A stretch of DNA of 64,000 bases from Ashinkailepas kermadecensis (taxonomy: Eukaryota; Arthropoda; Thecostraca; Neolepadidae). The position numbers were made by a program, and so were the translations under genes. The stretch covers positions 328,151 through 392,150 of the forward strand of contig JAOTOM010004673.1 of assembly GCA_034440615.1 (NCBI GenBank), read 5' to 3'. Of the stretch, positions 1 through 13,385 are shown one piece after another; the stretch's first letter is position 1, and the number at the start of each line of letters is the position of its first letter. The notes under the pieces are model-generated. The model did not search any database and had not been told where the DNA came from. It was given only the letters and a program-made list of their open reading frames with translations.

Positions 1-78
1 ACGCTGCACCGGGTCCGCCGGCACCTGGTGACCCGACCCACACCGGTCGCAATTACGCTGCACCGGGTCCGCCGGCAC
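1..78. repeat. Partial 54-bp tandem repeat at window edge
   Basis: The block beginning ACGCTGCACCGGGTCCGCCG at position 1 recurs at position 55, a 54-bp period. Only about 1.4 units lie inside the window, so this is probably the right end of a minisatellite extending to the left. Confidence 0.6.
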
Positions 79-769
79 GTGCGGCGAACGGTGGACGAAA
101 CGAGGCTCAGTCGCAGGCGGTCTACGCTCCGCCGAAACATTCGAGTTTAATCAAACCAAATCGAATCATTTCGATTCAGTTGGATTTGATTCCTGCAGGC
201 TGCATCATAGATCGCCGTGTGTGGAGGAACTGAGCGCTGGAGATCACACCGTATGATTGCATGTCACTGCAGCGAACGTCAATTGGACTGTACAAGGTGG
301 CCGGCGTGTAATTACACCGGCCAACTCGTCATTACACCGCCCTCCTCTGCACCCTCCTCCGACAGGGCGTACCTGCGTCAGGCACCCAGCCCAATATTCA
401 TTAGCTAACAATGTGAACATCTGTTTGAGCTGCTTGTGAACGCTAGTTATATGTTCTTGTAGTTGTGTGCATACGATTCGTGGCGACCATCTGGGGAATA
501 GGTTGCCCGTGACAAAAATAAACTCTTCGACCTCACAGCATAGAACAATGGCGAACCTAGGGCTCTTCACGTGAATCATATCACGCACACACGGTCTCCC
601 CACACCCGGCCTGGGCGCTGTGGCGGGTTAGAGATCGACCCGACGACCTCTGCTTGGTCGGCGGCCGCACCGCATCGTCCAATCGTGGTAACAACCCGAA
701 TGGCAATACATTTAAGTGCATCGCAAGCGATGAGTCGAGTTCACCGGACAACACACTATAAATTGTGTC
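79..769. other. Unique sequence without a recognised gene
   Basis: Only short open frames in conflicting phases occur here. No domain, RNA gene or transposon end was recognised. A TTYGATTYR-like AT-rich patch lies at about 140-195. Confidence 0.5.
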
Positions 770-2268
770 GGCGCTGCGCACGTGGTGCACGTCGGTCGGG
801 TCACTGTCGCCAGTCACGGGTCTTCAGGTCGCCCGCTGCGCACGTGGTGCACGTCGGTCGGGTCACTGTCGCCAGTCACGGGTCTTCAGGTCGCCCGCTG
901 CACACGTGGTGCACGTCGGTCGGGTCACTGTCGCCAGTCACGGGTTTCGATCGCCCGCTGGACGTGGTGCGTCGGTCGGGTACTGTCCACGTCACGGGTC
1001 TCGGTCGCCCGCACACGTGGTGCGTCGGTCGGGTCTGTCGCCAGTACGGTTTCAGGTCGCCCGCTGCGCACGTGGTGCACGTCGGTCGGGTCACGTCGCC
1101 AGTACGGGTTTCGGTCGCCCGCTGCGCGTGGTGACGTCGGCCGGGTCCTGTCGCCAGTCCGAGTCTTCAGGTCGCCCGCTGCACACGTGGTGCCGTCGGC
1201 CGGGTCACGTCGCCAGTCACGGGTCTTCAGGTCGCCCGCTGCACGTGGTGCACGTCGGTCGGGTCACTGTCGCCAGTCACGGGTCTTCAGGTCGCCCGCT
1301 GCGCACGTGGTGCACGTCGGTCGGGTCACTGTCGCCAGCCACGGGTTTCAGGTCGCCCGCTGCACACGTGGTGCCGTCGATCGGGTCACTGTCGCCAGTC
1401 ACGGGTTTCAGGTCGCCCGCTGACACGTGGTGACGTCGGCCGGGTCACTGTCGCCAGTCACGGGTCTTCGGTCGCCCGCTGCGCACGTGGTGACGTCGGT
1501 CGGGTCACTGTCGCCAGTACGGGTCTTCGGTCGCCCGCTGCACGTGGTGACGTCGATCGGGTCACTGTCGCCGTCACGGGTCTCGGTCGCCCGCTGCACG
1601 TGGTGCGTCGGCCGGGTTGTCGCCAGTACGGGTTTCGGTCGCCCGCTGCGCACGTGGTGCGTCGGCCGGGTCACTGTCGCCAGTCACGGGTTTCAGGTCG
1701 CCCGTTGCGCACGTGGTGCACGTCGGTCGGGTCACTGTCGCCAGTCACGGGTCTTCAGGTGCCCGCTGCGCACGTGGTGACGTCGATCGGGTCACTGTCG
1801 CCAGTACGGGTCTTCAGGTCGCCCGCTGCGCACGTGGTGCACGTCGGCCGGGTCACTGTCGCCAGTCACGGGTCTTCAGGTCGCCCGCTGCGCACGTGGT
1901 GCACGTCGGTCGGGTCACTGTCGCCAGTCACGGGTCTTCAGGTCGCCCGCTGGACACGTGGTGCACGTCGATCGGGTCACTGTCGCCAGTCACGAGTCTT
2001 CAGGTCGCCCGCTGCACACGTGGTGCACGTCGGTCGGGTCACTGTCGCCAGTCACGGGTCTTCAGGTCGCCCGCTGCGCACGTGGTGCACGTCGGTCGGG
2101 TCACTGTCGCCAGTCACGGGTCTTCAGGTCGCCCGCTGCGCACGTGGTGCACGTCGGTCGGGTCACTGTCGCCAGTCACGGGTCTTCAGGTCGCCCGCTG
2201 CGCACGTGGTGCACGTCGGTCGGGTCACTGTCGTCACTGTCGTCACTGTTCTTCAGGTCACCCGCTGC
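770..2268. repeat. 62-bp minisatellite array (~24 units)
   Basis: The unit contains CACGTGGTGCACGTCGGTCG and GTCACTGTCGCCAGTCACGG. Exact copies start 62 bp apart (for example 781 and 843; 2041 and 2103). The first three units and roughly the last nine are nearly identical. Units between about 950 and 1670 are shortened by many 1-2 bp losses. The last unit triplicates GTCACTGTC. Because 62 is not a multiple of 3 and the unit lacks stop codons in the plus frames, all three plus frames stay open for long stretches. These are not taken as genes. Confidence 0.95.
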
Positions 2269-2659
2269 ACAGGGCTGCTGCAGCCGTGCACTATTGCACT
2301 AATTTGAGGGCCAAATCGACCCACTTCGCGAAAGCTATGGTTCAGGGCACACTCCGGCATTGATGCTTTGAACTACAACTACATTGATATCATCGGTTCA
2401 GGGACAGGAGGCAACGGAGCCACTGCTGCTGCCCCCAGTTCCTGTGCTCAGGTTTGTCCCGTTAGCAGCTGAAGAGATCGCCCAAATATTACGGAAAAGT
2501 GCATCGATGCGGTTGATTCTAACCGTGAACGCCTCGATGTCGCCTTCATTGTTCACTCAGCTACTGTCAACGATTTTGTTGCACTCTAACTACATAGGAC
2601 ACACACCGTCAGCTGTTGACTGTTGTCATGAGGAATAGAGCAAAGTAACATTAATACAC

Positions 2660-2721
2660 GTTGTGACATATTAGTGACAATGTCACTAATATTAGTGACA
2701 CTGTCACTAATATGTCACAAC
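2660..2721. repeat. 62-bp nested palindrome
   Basis: The 62 bp are self-complementary except for one mismatched pair, with the centre at CTAATATTAG. Each half contains its own hairpin (TTAGTGACA, one base, TGTCACTAA). The DNA can therefore form one long cruciform or two short hairpins. It lies in otherwise unique sequence (2269-3060) without a recognised gene. Confidence 0.9.
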
Positions 2722-3060
2722 CTGCCTTTTGGGAAGGGAACAGAACTTTGTATGCTCCACCGCTGGCTTCTACATGGCCGTAGGAACAACGGGAGGCAGG
2801 GGACTTGCATTATCTCCCTCAACGCCAAATATTCTCACATCTTATCCATCAACCCAATGGCGCTCACTGGAAATAATTGATCCAAACATCGGCTTGTTCT
2901 CCAAATATTTGGGCTGTGCCCACGCGGCTCCGGTCTGTCGTCGACACGGATGCGAGCGCATCAGTGGACTTGAGGAGGAAGACCGCACGCCTGGCCACAC
3001 CGTGCCGTCGACGCACGTCTGCCCTGCTGAAGGTGACAGGCGGGTCCTCGGGCCAACTAG

Positions 3061-3199
3061 AGCGGATCCGTGCTGGGACGCCGGCTGTGGGGTCGGATGG
3101 AGCGCCGAGGGGTGATGCAGGATCCGTGCAGCGGATCCGTGCTGGGACGCCGGCTGTGGGGTCCGATGGAGCGCCGAAGGGTGGCGCAGGATCCGTCCA
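3061..3199. repeat. 69-bp tandem duplication
   Basis: Two near-identical copies begin with AGCGGATCCGTGCTGGGACG at 3061 and 3130. They lie directly upstream of the 40-bp array. No function is suggested. Confidence 0.85.
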
Positions 3200-3261
3200 C
3201 AGCCGGCAGGACCACCCGAGCCGGTGGTCATCGTGCAGCCGGGGTGGTCTGTCGTCAGACC

Positions 3262-4064
3262 GCCGTCACAGACCGTCAGCGACAGACCGCCAGACGGTCA
3301 CGCCGTCACAGACCGTCAGCGACAGACCGCCAGACCGTCACGCCGTCACAGACCGTCAGCGACAGACCGCCAGACCGTCACAGACCGTCAGCGACAGACC
3401 GCCAGACGGTCACGCCGTCACAGACCGTCAGCGACAGACCGCCAGACCGTCATGCTGTCACAGACCGTCAGCAACAGACCGTCACACTGTCACAGACCGT
3501 CAGCGACAGACCGCCAGACGGTCACGCCGTCACAGACCGTCGGCGACAGACCGCCAGACCGTCATGCTGTCACAGACCGTCAGCAACAGACCGTCACACT
3601 GTCACAGACCGTCAGCGACAGATCGCCAGACGGTCACGCCGTCACAGACCGTCAGCGACAGACCACCAGACCGTCACAGACCATCAGTAACAGACCGCCA
3701 GACCGTTACGCTGTCACAGACCATCAGCAACAGACCGCCCGACCGTCACGCTGTCACAGACCATCAGCAACAGACCGCCAGACCGTTAAGCTGTCACAGA
3801 CCATCAGCAACAGACCGCCAGACCGTTAAGCTGTCACAGACCGTCAGCGACAGACCGCCACACCGTCACGCTGTCACAGACCGTCAGCGACAGACCGCCA
3901 GACGGTCACGCCGTCACAGACCGTCAGCGACAGACCGCCAGACCGTCACGCTGTCACAGACCGTCAGCGACAGACCGCCAGACCGTCACGCTGTCACAGA
4001 CCGTCAGACCGTTACGCTGTCACAGACCGTCAGCAACAGACCGTCAGACCGTCAGACCATCAGT
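3262..4064. repeat. 40-bp minisatellite (CAGACCGTCAGCGACAGACC)
   Basis: Units containing CACAGACCGTCAGCGACAGA repeat at about 40 bp (for example 3301 and 3341). Some units are shortened to about 26 bp. Sites alternate between CAGCGACAG and CAGCAACAG, and between CACGCCGTC and CATGCTGTC. A continuous open frame over 2877-4088 arises because the unit lacks stops; it starts without an ATG and is not regarded as a gene. Confidence 0.93.
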
Positions 4065-4065
4065 C

Positions 4066-5129
4066 ACTTGGTCTGTCCCCGCGAGTGACACTCCTTGACG
4101 ACCTGTGACACATACCTTGATGACCTGCGACCCATACATTGACACTGGAGGATCCCCTGGCGATCTGTATTGTGATGTTTTTCCTGACGACGTGTGAGTG
4201 CCTCCCTGATGACTTATGCACACTCGCTTATTATAGACTACTTATTGACTCTCTGTGAGTGCCATTCCCGTGGTCTCTGCGATCATAGCCAAAACTTTCC
4301 TCTCCCAAAAGACCGTATGTAGCACACTTCTTGAAACCTTTCACACACAAAAAAATGGAACAACCAGCTCTTGTAGCATCCTCACACAATGCTTCTCACC
4401 ACCATGCACCCAAGTGAATCCAGAAGTTCACCGACAGGCGTAACCTTCACTTTCTCCACAGCTTCCAAACCCGTCTATGCTCGCCGTTGTCTGCAAAGGC
4501 ACCCTCCTGACAAAAGCGGGTACCGTGCACTTCACAGACCAGGCACTGAATGTTACGCGAAGACATCATGACTATGACCGTGCCGCCATCGAGGTGTGGG
4601 AGAGTCAGCCAAGGAGGCGTGTGCTCACTGCGTCACTCACGTGGCCTAAACGTGCAGATTAAGCCGAGAAATTACACGCCGGCTGTGCGGCGCCATTAGC
4701 CGAAGCATCACTTTTTGCGCCAGCTCCGCTGACATTCCGTTCGATGCGTAGTATTCACACCGGCTCTCCCGGCCGGCCGCGTGCAAATCCGATCACTGGA
4801 CCAAGCAACCGAAGGAATGTGTGACAGTAATCGTTTTTATCTCATGCCTGTCATATCCAAATTGTTGTTGGGCCATTTGATCCGCTTAAGGGTCAAAATG
4901 CCACAACAAGACGCCGGATGCTCCTTTATGAGTGGCTTATTCCGCGAGTTTGCACGCCGATTACTGCCGTGGCATATCGGAGACGGACATTCACCACTCA
5001 ATCTGGGGTCGACAGCCGACCCGCGATGGTGCACAGGACACTCTGCACTGAACTTAAGCCGGGTAACCAGGCGCAGGGCATCGGCCGGCTGCCGGACATC
5101 TGACGCAGCTGACTACCGAGATTGAACCA
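4066..5129. other. Unique spacer between arrays
   Basis: Only short open frames are present. No family, RNA gene or transposon terminus was recognised. Confidence 0.5.
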
Positions 5130-5956
5130 CACTGGTGACCGAACGGTACCCGCACTGGTGACCGAACGGGACCCGCACTGGCGACCGAACGGGACCCGCA
5201 CTGGCGACCGGACGGGACCCGCACTGGTGACCGGACGGTACCCGCACTGGTGACCGGACGGGACCCGCACTGGCGACCGGACGGGACCCGCACTGGCGAC
5301 CGGACGGGACCCGCACTGGTGACCGGACGGTACCCGCACTGGCGACCGGACGGTACCCGCACTGGTGACCGGACGGTACCCGCACTGGTGACCGAACGGG
5401 ACCCGCACTGGCGACCGGACGGTACCCGCACTGGTGACCGGACGGGACCCGCACTGGTGACCGGACGGTACCCGCACTGGCGACCGGACGGGACCCGCAC
5501 TGGCGACCGGACGGGACCCGCACTGGCGACCGGACGGGACCCGCACTGGTGACCGGACGGGACCCGCACTGGCGACCGGACGGGACCCGCACTGGCGACC
5601 GGACGGGACCCGCACTGGCGACCGGACGGGATCCGCACTGGTGACCGGACGGTACCCGTACTGGCGACCGGACGGGACCCGCACTGGCGACCGGACGGTA
5701 CCCGCACTGGCGACCGGACGGTACCCGCACTGGTGACCGGACGGTACCCGCACTGGTGACCGGACGGTACCCGCACTGGCGACCGGACGGGACCCGCACT
5801 GGCGACCGGACGGTACCCGCACTGGTGACCGGACGGTACCCGCACTGGCGACCGGACGGTACCCGCACTGGTGACCGGACGGTACCCGCACTGGTGACCG
5901 GACGGGACCCGCACTGGTGACCGAACGGTACCCGTACTGGTGACCGAACGGGACTC
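5130..5956. repeat. 23-bp minisatellite with two binary variant sites (~36 units)
   Basis: The unit GTGACCGGACGGGACCCGCACTG-like repeats every 23 bp (5164 and 5187 mark adjacent units). Two positions vary independently: GTGACC or GCGACC, and GGGACC or GGTACC (a KpnI site). A few units carry GAACGG instead of GGACGG. Minus-strand frames are open in all phases because the unit lacks stops; they are not genes. Confidence 0.95.
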
Positions 5957-8909
5957 GTGCTGGCGAGCTGACTGGGAAGGGGAGGCTAACTGGCAACAGA
6001 AACTGAGCCGGTTTGGCAGTCGCGACAGACACTCGTCTGGCGGCATGTCCAGCACGCGGTGGGCGCGCCACGTCAGCTGAACGCTGACTGCGAGCAGCGG
6101 CATGCGGCGCACAAAAACACCAGTTTTGGGGTTATTATCCTCCGATGGTTTTTGTCAGTTTTCACGATTACCGATGCATATTGCCAGCACCACTTAACGT
6201 CGCTGGATGTGCACAAAAACAGCTGTCGTCCATTTTTCGAATGCCCTTGGTAAAAAGGACCATGCACGACTAGGTGTCGCCCGAACGGAAAATGCGTCGG
6301 GGAGCACACACGCATGAAGAGGTTATCGATACGTCTACAGAGCTATTAAGGCCGCGAGCAAAACACGCAGTGAGCATAGAAAATGCCCACACAAACTGTG
6401 CCCAATCATGCCAGTAGCTTTCAGACCTGTTGTTCATCAATGAGAACAGCAACAGGCGACATGGAAAGGCGCATGCGAAGCGCATCCTTTGAAGCGCACG
6501 CGAAAACAAACGGACGTTAGCTCGAATGTCATTAGCAACCCGCCTCCATTAGCTGACGTGCCCGTCCGTGCCTTCGGCCAAACCACGTAAGAATAGCGCC
6601 ATAGGCGCCAAACAGCTTTATGGCATGATGGTGGCGTCGGTGGCCGCCGTCACGGTCGCCACCATCACGGTCGAAGAGTGGCGGTCCGATGACGCCGTGA
6701 CCGTTGCCAGCAGCAACGGGCACAGTCAGCGTTCCATCAGCTGACACGGCCGCGATCAGCTCGACACACCACACACGATCACCGAGCTCATTTAGGCGCA
6801 TCGTTGGCGAATCGCTGCCTTGGCACGTGTCGCAGGACGCCCGCGTGTCAGGCGATTAACGCGCTCGGTAGTGAGCGTCGTCGATGGGCGGTCCTGGAAC
6901 GGTGGCAGAGGTGGCGTGCGATGTTGGTGCGCCGTGATCAGGCAATCCGGATGCGGAAAGCACCATCGTTTGCCGATGTGACGTCACTGCTATTGACCGG
7001 CGCAATGGTCAACACCAAGCCTGTGGCCAGGCCGGGTCACGGGGGTACGTGCCGAAAGAGTCGTGTGCCCCCTGAGCAAACCATGTATTACAAGTGCCTT
7101 AACATTTCGCCTATGGGTGTCCACTGGGTAATTTCGATTCAGAAGGAACATGTGCTCCACTCCCCTTCCCACTGACGATTTCGGCGCGCTACGGGCCTAG
7201 TCAACGCACAGCGACATGAAGAAGCCCAATCCGAATGTCCAGACGGCTCCGCCCGTTGTGTGCAGTTTGGCTGTTGATATACGAACGGAGCAGTGACCAC
7301 TGACCAGCGCTGACCACGGCGCGGCCTGCATCGCTAACCGACTATTGGCCGAAAAACGGCGGCACGCCCTCGATGAAATTGCCCGCACCTCGCCGCCCGC
7401 CTCGATGCATGAGGTGGCTTGCAGGTAGAATTTATAGCACCTTTGTTGTCCAATGCGGCGAGCCGAACAAAAGGTGATGGGCCGCCGAGTTTGGGTGGAC
7501 CGGCCAGCGCTCGCAGTTGGCTTCCGGCATTGTGTTCTTATCGAATCGATCGCAATCGAGTTGCCAGCGTATTCCTGCGGGCGAACAAATGAGTGGCACG
7601 CCGGGTATCGACAGCTCCCCCCGACGGAGATCCGGCGGACTGTTGGTTCGCTGCTACGGCATCGCTACCCGGAAACTGCGGGGAGAGGGAAGTGAGACCT
7701 GCTTAGTCACGATCGGGGACGGAACCTTTCCAAAATGGTTGAATAGGAGGACGAATTGGTGCTCAATGCGATTCTTTCCAGTCGGCGTCCAGTTTGGCCT
7801 GAAGCTAAACCTCACAATACCGAGGAGAGGAGATGTTACACCAGAAGTGTAAGAAGTTCAAGCCCTGGTCATGATGACAGTGAAAAATCACTGAGCCGCT
7901 CACGATTCCGCCATATTTGAACACATAACAAACTCGAATTGCGGAGCAAATATTCGCAGCGTTGCATGATCTGTTTAGGCTAACTGGCTCAGGCTAAAGG
8001 CCTTTTGCTGCGTGACCTTTTGTTTGTAGATATAGTGATAACATTTTAGTATTAATATTTGGCACATTTACGTTGTCAGGCTGGCGACACGCCCGTATAT
8101 AACGACCATTCCAGCCGCCATACTGCAGACGGGTCACCGTCCAGTGGAGAGCGCTGTCGCCTCCTGCACAGATTCTGCACTGACGCCACAGGTAATGCCC
8201 GCACCGACACACTCACTCGGCTGCGGCATTCGTCAGGTCTGAGCAGTACCAGCACAATCCGAGCTCGCCGCGCTGAGAACTCGGCCGCGTTTACCCTGCA
8301 GCACGTGCTCGGGCTAAATATTGGGCGCATTTGACGTGCTGAGAGACGCAGCTGCCGTGAGATTGGCGGCTGTGTTTCACTGGAACCTGCAAATGGAGCT
8401 GCCGAGCCATCTGCGCCGCTGGCCGCACTGGCACGTCAAGCGGCAGTCGGCTGCTCTGTCTCCAAGAACGGTTTGCAGATCCTGACGGAGATGGTCCACT
8501 GTTTCTACAATGATGGCTTTGGAAACAGCAACAAGAAGCGTTGCCCATCACCGTTACGAAACAAAAATGTTGAGTATTTTATACTTACTTGATAATCAAT
8601 AACTGCTTGCAATAGCATGTTAGCCAGTCCAAGTCTGTGACCTTCCCGCGACACCAATTTTCAGAGAATCACATTGAAGGAATCTGAAGATGCTTGGATG
8701 ACGACGGACCACACGCTGCATGTGGTTCGGCTATCACTGCTTCAATGGCGCATTCATCGCGAAACGTGCGAACCATCTCTGACGAGATCTCAGCAGCAAA
8801 GCACGGCAATTCGCAGCTGATTATGCGCTTGGAAACCTGGATACGAGTTTCAAGCCCAGTGCCAAGGAATTATTGATAACTCTATTTACTATTGTGACAT
8901 TTGCTTGTG
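5957..8909. other. Unique sequence, no gene recognised
   Basis: This ~3-kb stretch has only short open frames on both strands and none resembles a known family. It is moderately CpG-rich at 6600-7050 and 7380-7700. No SINE, LINE or inverted-repeat transposon was seen. Confidence 0.45.
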
Positions 8910-8969
8910 TACAATAGCCATATGCCTACAATAGCCATATGCCTACTTTGTGTACAATAGCCATATGCC
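8910..8969. repeat. 17-bp triplicate TACAATAGCCATATGCC
   Basis: TACAATAGCCATATGCC occurs at 8910, 8927 and 8953. The first two copies are adjacent; the third follows a 9-bp spacer that ends in the TGTACAATAG also found before the first copy. Confidence 0.9.
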
Positions 8970-10155
8970 CAGGGGCGGAGCTTCTTGTGCTTTTGTTGGG
9001 GCCTGCGCCCATCAACTTTTACTCCTTTAACGTGGGATCATGGGTGGTGGTCCCTACCAACTAAATTGGCAGTACTCATTGCTTCGATGCATTGGACCAT
9101 CAATAATTTGCAAACATCTCAACCCATTCACAGACCGCTCCACATATCCGTTGCAATGCTATACATCAGAGGATGGGATACCCTAAAAGCGCATATCCGT
9201 TGATATATGTTCGTAGAGCTCGTAGAGTACAGCTAGTTCCATCAGTTTAAACGAAGGATTCGGTGGCAGTTTCGGCTTCGCCGGAATGCTATGAGATGGA
9301 GGCTTTGCCGGTTAGGCCACAGACGCATGTTGGCATATGAGCTCGTGGACTTCGACGGGCTATGTCGGGTACTACATGGAATCGGATTGGTTCCTCCATC
9401 TTATGTAGGTCACCTCCGTTTGGCCGTATTTGTTCGCATTAATAATGCATATGTTTTGCGTCAGGTTGCAAAGCAATAACGCTCTGCTAGTAGTCCAGCT
9501 ATCGTGTCCTTCACCATCCTCTTAGAACTGGGTGCGTCAAGATTGGACCGTAAATACACAACCCTGAGCTGTGGACTTCATGACAGACGAACAGCATGTC
9601 GCGAGTGCCTGAAGAGGATCCAGCCATTCACATCTAAGCACTGCGTGACAGCATGGCCATCAATATGTCGCTCATGACTATCGATCGCTGGACCAGTTAA
9701 TAAATTAAAGCAAACTCAGTCGACATGTTGGCTGTAGGAAGGTCATTTAAGTTGGGTGTACATCATTAACCATTTTGTTGGGCAGGAGAGTGGGTGCCCC
9801 ACCCCAACCCCACCCACCCCACCCCCCACGAAAATATATCGACCGCACTGCAGGCAACATCGCACGACAAGTGGTCCTCAGGTTCGCTGGTCTGGCGGTG
9901 CCGAGACCGTTTGCAGTGCACGTTTTGCGATCAGTCCGAGCTGGTAGCAGAGGAATACACTTGCCGTCATGTACTGATGGAGAGATCGCAACATGGAGTT
10001 ATTGGGAGGAGGGTTTTCGCACCCAACCCCGTATCTTTGTAACTAATTGCGTTGATTCAAGCGGTAATCGACAGAACGGGAACCTTGATTGACGGTAGGT
10101 TATTTTGCTGACCCAGAGATCACTGGTGACGTTACAAGTCTGCTTAAGTGAAAGC

Positions 10156-10494
10156 ATGTCTGCCTCAGAAAGTCACATTTTCATCCTGAAATGGAATAGT
10201 GTGGAGAATGAAAGCGTCAAGGATATTTTAGTGCATGTGCTTCAAGCTCAAGCAGATCCATTTGAGCAGTTTGGAAGCCACTCGGTTCCCGGCAAGAAAG
10301 GTCAAGTTCGAGCAAAAAAGCAGGCTGATGTTCGCGGTGTGAAATACGATCCATATCTACAGTCTAAATTACGTTGCCTGGGAAAGAACCCTAATTCGTC
10401 CTTGCATCCGGTACAGAGTAATGCATGTTGGGACATTTTCATGTTCTTTTTTACCACTGCAAGAATACATGACATACACGTACATTTAACATGA
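10156..10494 (+). other. Unrecognised 112-codon open frame
   Basis: An ATG at 10156 opens a 112-codon frame. The first ~80 residues have balanced composition (beginning MSASESHIFILKWNS, then a basic stretch PGKKGQVRAKKQ). The last ~25 are low-quality hydrophobic sequence that may be read-through past a splice site. I recognise no domain. The surrounding 8970-11187 has no other candidate gene. It could be an exon, a transposon remnant or chance. Confidence 0.15.
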
Positions 10495-12219
10495 ATATAT
10501 GGCAGCTGAAATGATTTTGTCTGCGTCTCGAAGTAAAACACACACCAAATTAAATCAGCGGAAAAGCACCACCGCCAACGGCTGGTGCCAACTAGGAGGA
10601 CATATCTTTCGAAACACTTTCGGCAGAACATGAAAAACGTAGTAAACAGTACGCCCTGCAGCATGCAGACCAGAATGGATGATGGCATTCATCAACGACT
10701 CATTGGAAAAGTGATTGCAGGCAGGCAAAAACACGAGGTAATTACAAGGCTGCCATGTATGGGGAAACTCGGGAGTGGGTGATTTCACAGGATAGTGTGT
10801 GAAATCCAGAAGATTTTCTGGGGAAGAAGAGGTGCAATGGACCAGTAAACTTACATGGCACCCATGATAATGCTGCATAAATTGCTATAGCTGTACTCAC
10901 GGTCAGTGGTACAGGCCTAGATAAAACAAACTTTGGTATTGCAAGCGGCGGAGTGACAAGGATGTTTGCAACGTGGTATCGGCAAGTACCTCTTCCCAAG
11001 AAAAAAAAGAGAATTATTCTCAAAATTAGACCATATCATTTTTGACACAGGTGGAACAAATATTGAGGCTCATGTGTTTGTGCATATGAGCCTGCCTATA
11101 TGCTCAACATAATACACGTTTAATATTAAATAATCCCCTTTAGTTCCTTAACGTTAAGGTGGAAGTAGCATGGCCACATAAGGTATGTGCTGGTGCAGGG
11201 GCGTCGATTTGTATCCTTTTGTGGGGGCCATGGCCCCACCAATGTTGATCTTGGCCCCCCCAATGTTGATATGGCCCCCCCCCCCCCAATAACCTATGTT
11301 ATTTTTATGCTGATAAAAAGCTAAAGGAAAAAAGAAGAAAAACACTGTGTTAGGTACATAGAAAACTTTGTTGATGTTAACCAGCACATTTTGTACTGAA
11401 AAGGAACAGATTTGGATTGGATAGTGGACTGACTATCCACCTTTTGCTACACAATTCAAAATTATGTGTAAAAAAACAAAATAGCTGGATTTCCCTCCAT
11501 TGTGCAAGGAAAACTTACAGCATAAAATGTTAGATTCGCTGATGATTCATTTTAAACCAGATTGTCTTTAAAAAAATATGTTAAGCCACAAAACAATTGC
11601 ATTGTCATACTGATGTTTGTACACACCACCAATGGCAAAACCACATGCATATGGAGCTTGAATAGGATTAATTCCATTCTTAATTTTCAGTCATTGTTAA
11701 ACTTGCATTGTCCAGTGAACAACAATCACAATTATCATTGAGATTGTGGATATGCAAACTAGAATCATCTACAGCAGCCTACCTATTGCACCATCAGCTT
11801 GATATTTACCAAGGTACCTACCTGCATGCCCAATGACAATGCATGCATTCAATATTGATATGGGGAAAAACGAGAGCCATGTGTGGGCAAATCTGCCAGC
11901 TTACGATACCATGCAAGAGAAAAGTCAGCAAGAAGCTACATGGACACTGCATTATAATTGGTATTCCTAAAGGAATAAAAAAGAAAGCTATGGCTCCAGA
12001 CTTGTGCTCGACTCAAATTGTTTTAATCGGCTCACATTTGACTCATAGATCTTGAGATCCGATTCAACTCATGATTCACAGCAGGTCAAAATTATTTGAT
12101 TCGACTCAATTCAGACTCAGAGCTACAGAGATCCGATTCAACTCACGACTCAAACATAAATTTGAATCGATTCAGATCAGACTCATAAGCCATATGATTT
12201 GGTGTCCACTGCCCATACA

Positions 12220-12257
12220 CTATATATATATATATAATATATATATAATATAATAAT

Positions 12258-12298
<41 letters not shown>
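12220..12298. repeat. (AT)n / (TAA)n microsatellite
   Basis: Nearly uninterrupted TA dinucleotides with short TAA interruptions, inside the left part of the inner hAT-like element. Confidence 0.95.
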
Positions 12299-12299
<1 letters not shown>

Positions 12300-13385
12300 T
12301 ACATCGTGGAAGAGGGGGGGGGGCTCCTGAACACTTTAGGCATTATGCAAGAAATAGCTCTACTGCTGCTTCTGTATGGCTGAACCAGTAATTGTACTGT
12401 GTTTACTGAACACAAAAATGAACAAGCTATCCATATTCAAACAGTTCCTTTCAATGAAAATCCTCTAACCACTTGCAAAGAGCAACTTTAAAACAGATGA
12501 TTATTTTATAGCGGTGTGCCGTATCCTGAACATGAAAATGTTGTTGTTCAGGATTACCTCACTGTAGCTGTTGTGGTACAAGCTATTAGTAGCACTAAAC
12601 AATTCTGCTGTAATTGAAAACAAAAATTGGAAGTCACTTCCTTATGGTTTCCTAAAGCCAACTGCTCTTCGAATCCTACAATGGTTCCTGTGAACTTCGC
12701 AACCTCTGTACACAAAGTATAGGTAGAATTAGTGATCAGACTTTCATGTTTTGGTAGCGACAGGTCCATCATTTATGAATACTGCCATCTTTCTGTTATT
12801 TATGCACTGAACATGATGTGGGAGACGACCAAAGGTAGGTGTTCAGATATCCCCCCTCTTCCCCTATATGTGATGTGAAAAGTTATTGCAAAAATGATTT
12901 ATTCGGCAGACAGTTTGATGTGTACGCATCTTCATCTGTGTCTAATTAAAGAAGGGAATTAGTATTTATTTAGACGCCAACGAAGATGCTCTAACATTGA
13001 AACATCTTGATCTGTTGAATATATTATTTTTGCTAAAACTTTGGGTATAATTGGAGATCAAGGTAAATTTTGATTCTTTGGAATTATTTTGAATGCATGG
13101 TATTTTAACGTAATAAATGACGATGCGACCACTCATTTTCCCTGCAAATTATAACTTTTCAGTTGGCAAAGAAATAAACAATCAAAATCTTCACTCTAAA
13201 AATATAGCACATTGCATATAATCATCCATACCTGGTGTGTCATAGACGTCATAAAGAAGAAGTTCAACACTTCATGCACTCGATTTAATACTCTTTGACA
13301 TCGAAAACCGTATGTTTCTGCCTTAATTCGGTATATATTAGGTATATATCCCCTTGGGCACAGCCTCGACTTGATAGGCCTTGGG

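Noticed and set aside
2877..4088. 403-codon open frame
   Set aside because: Starts at a TTG and runs through the 40-bp array; all neighbouring frames are also open.
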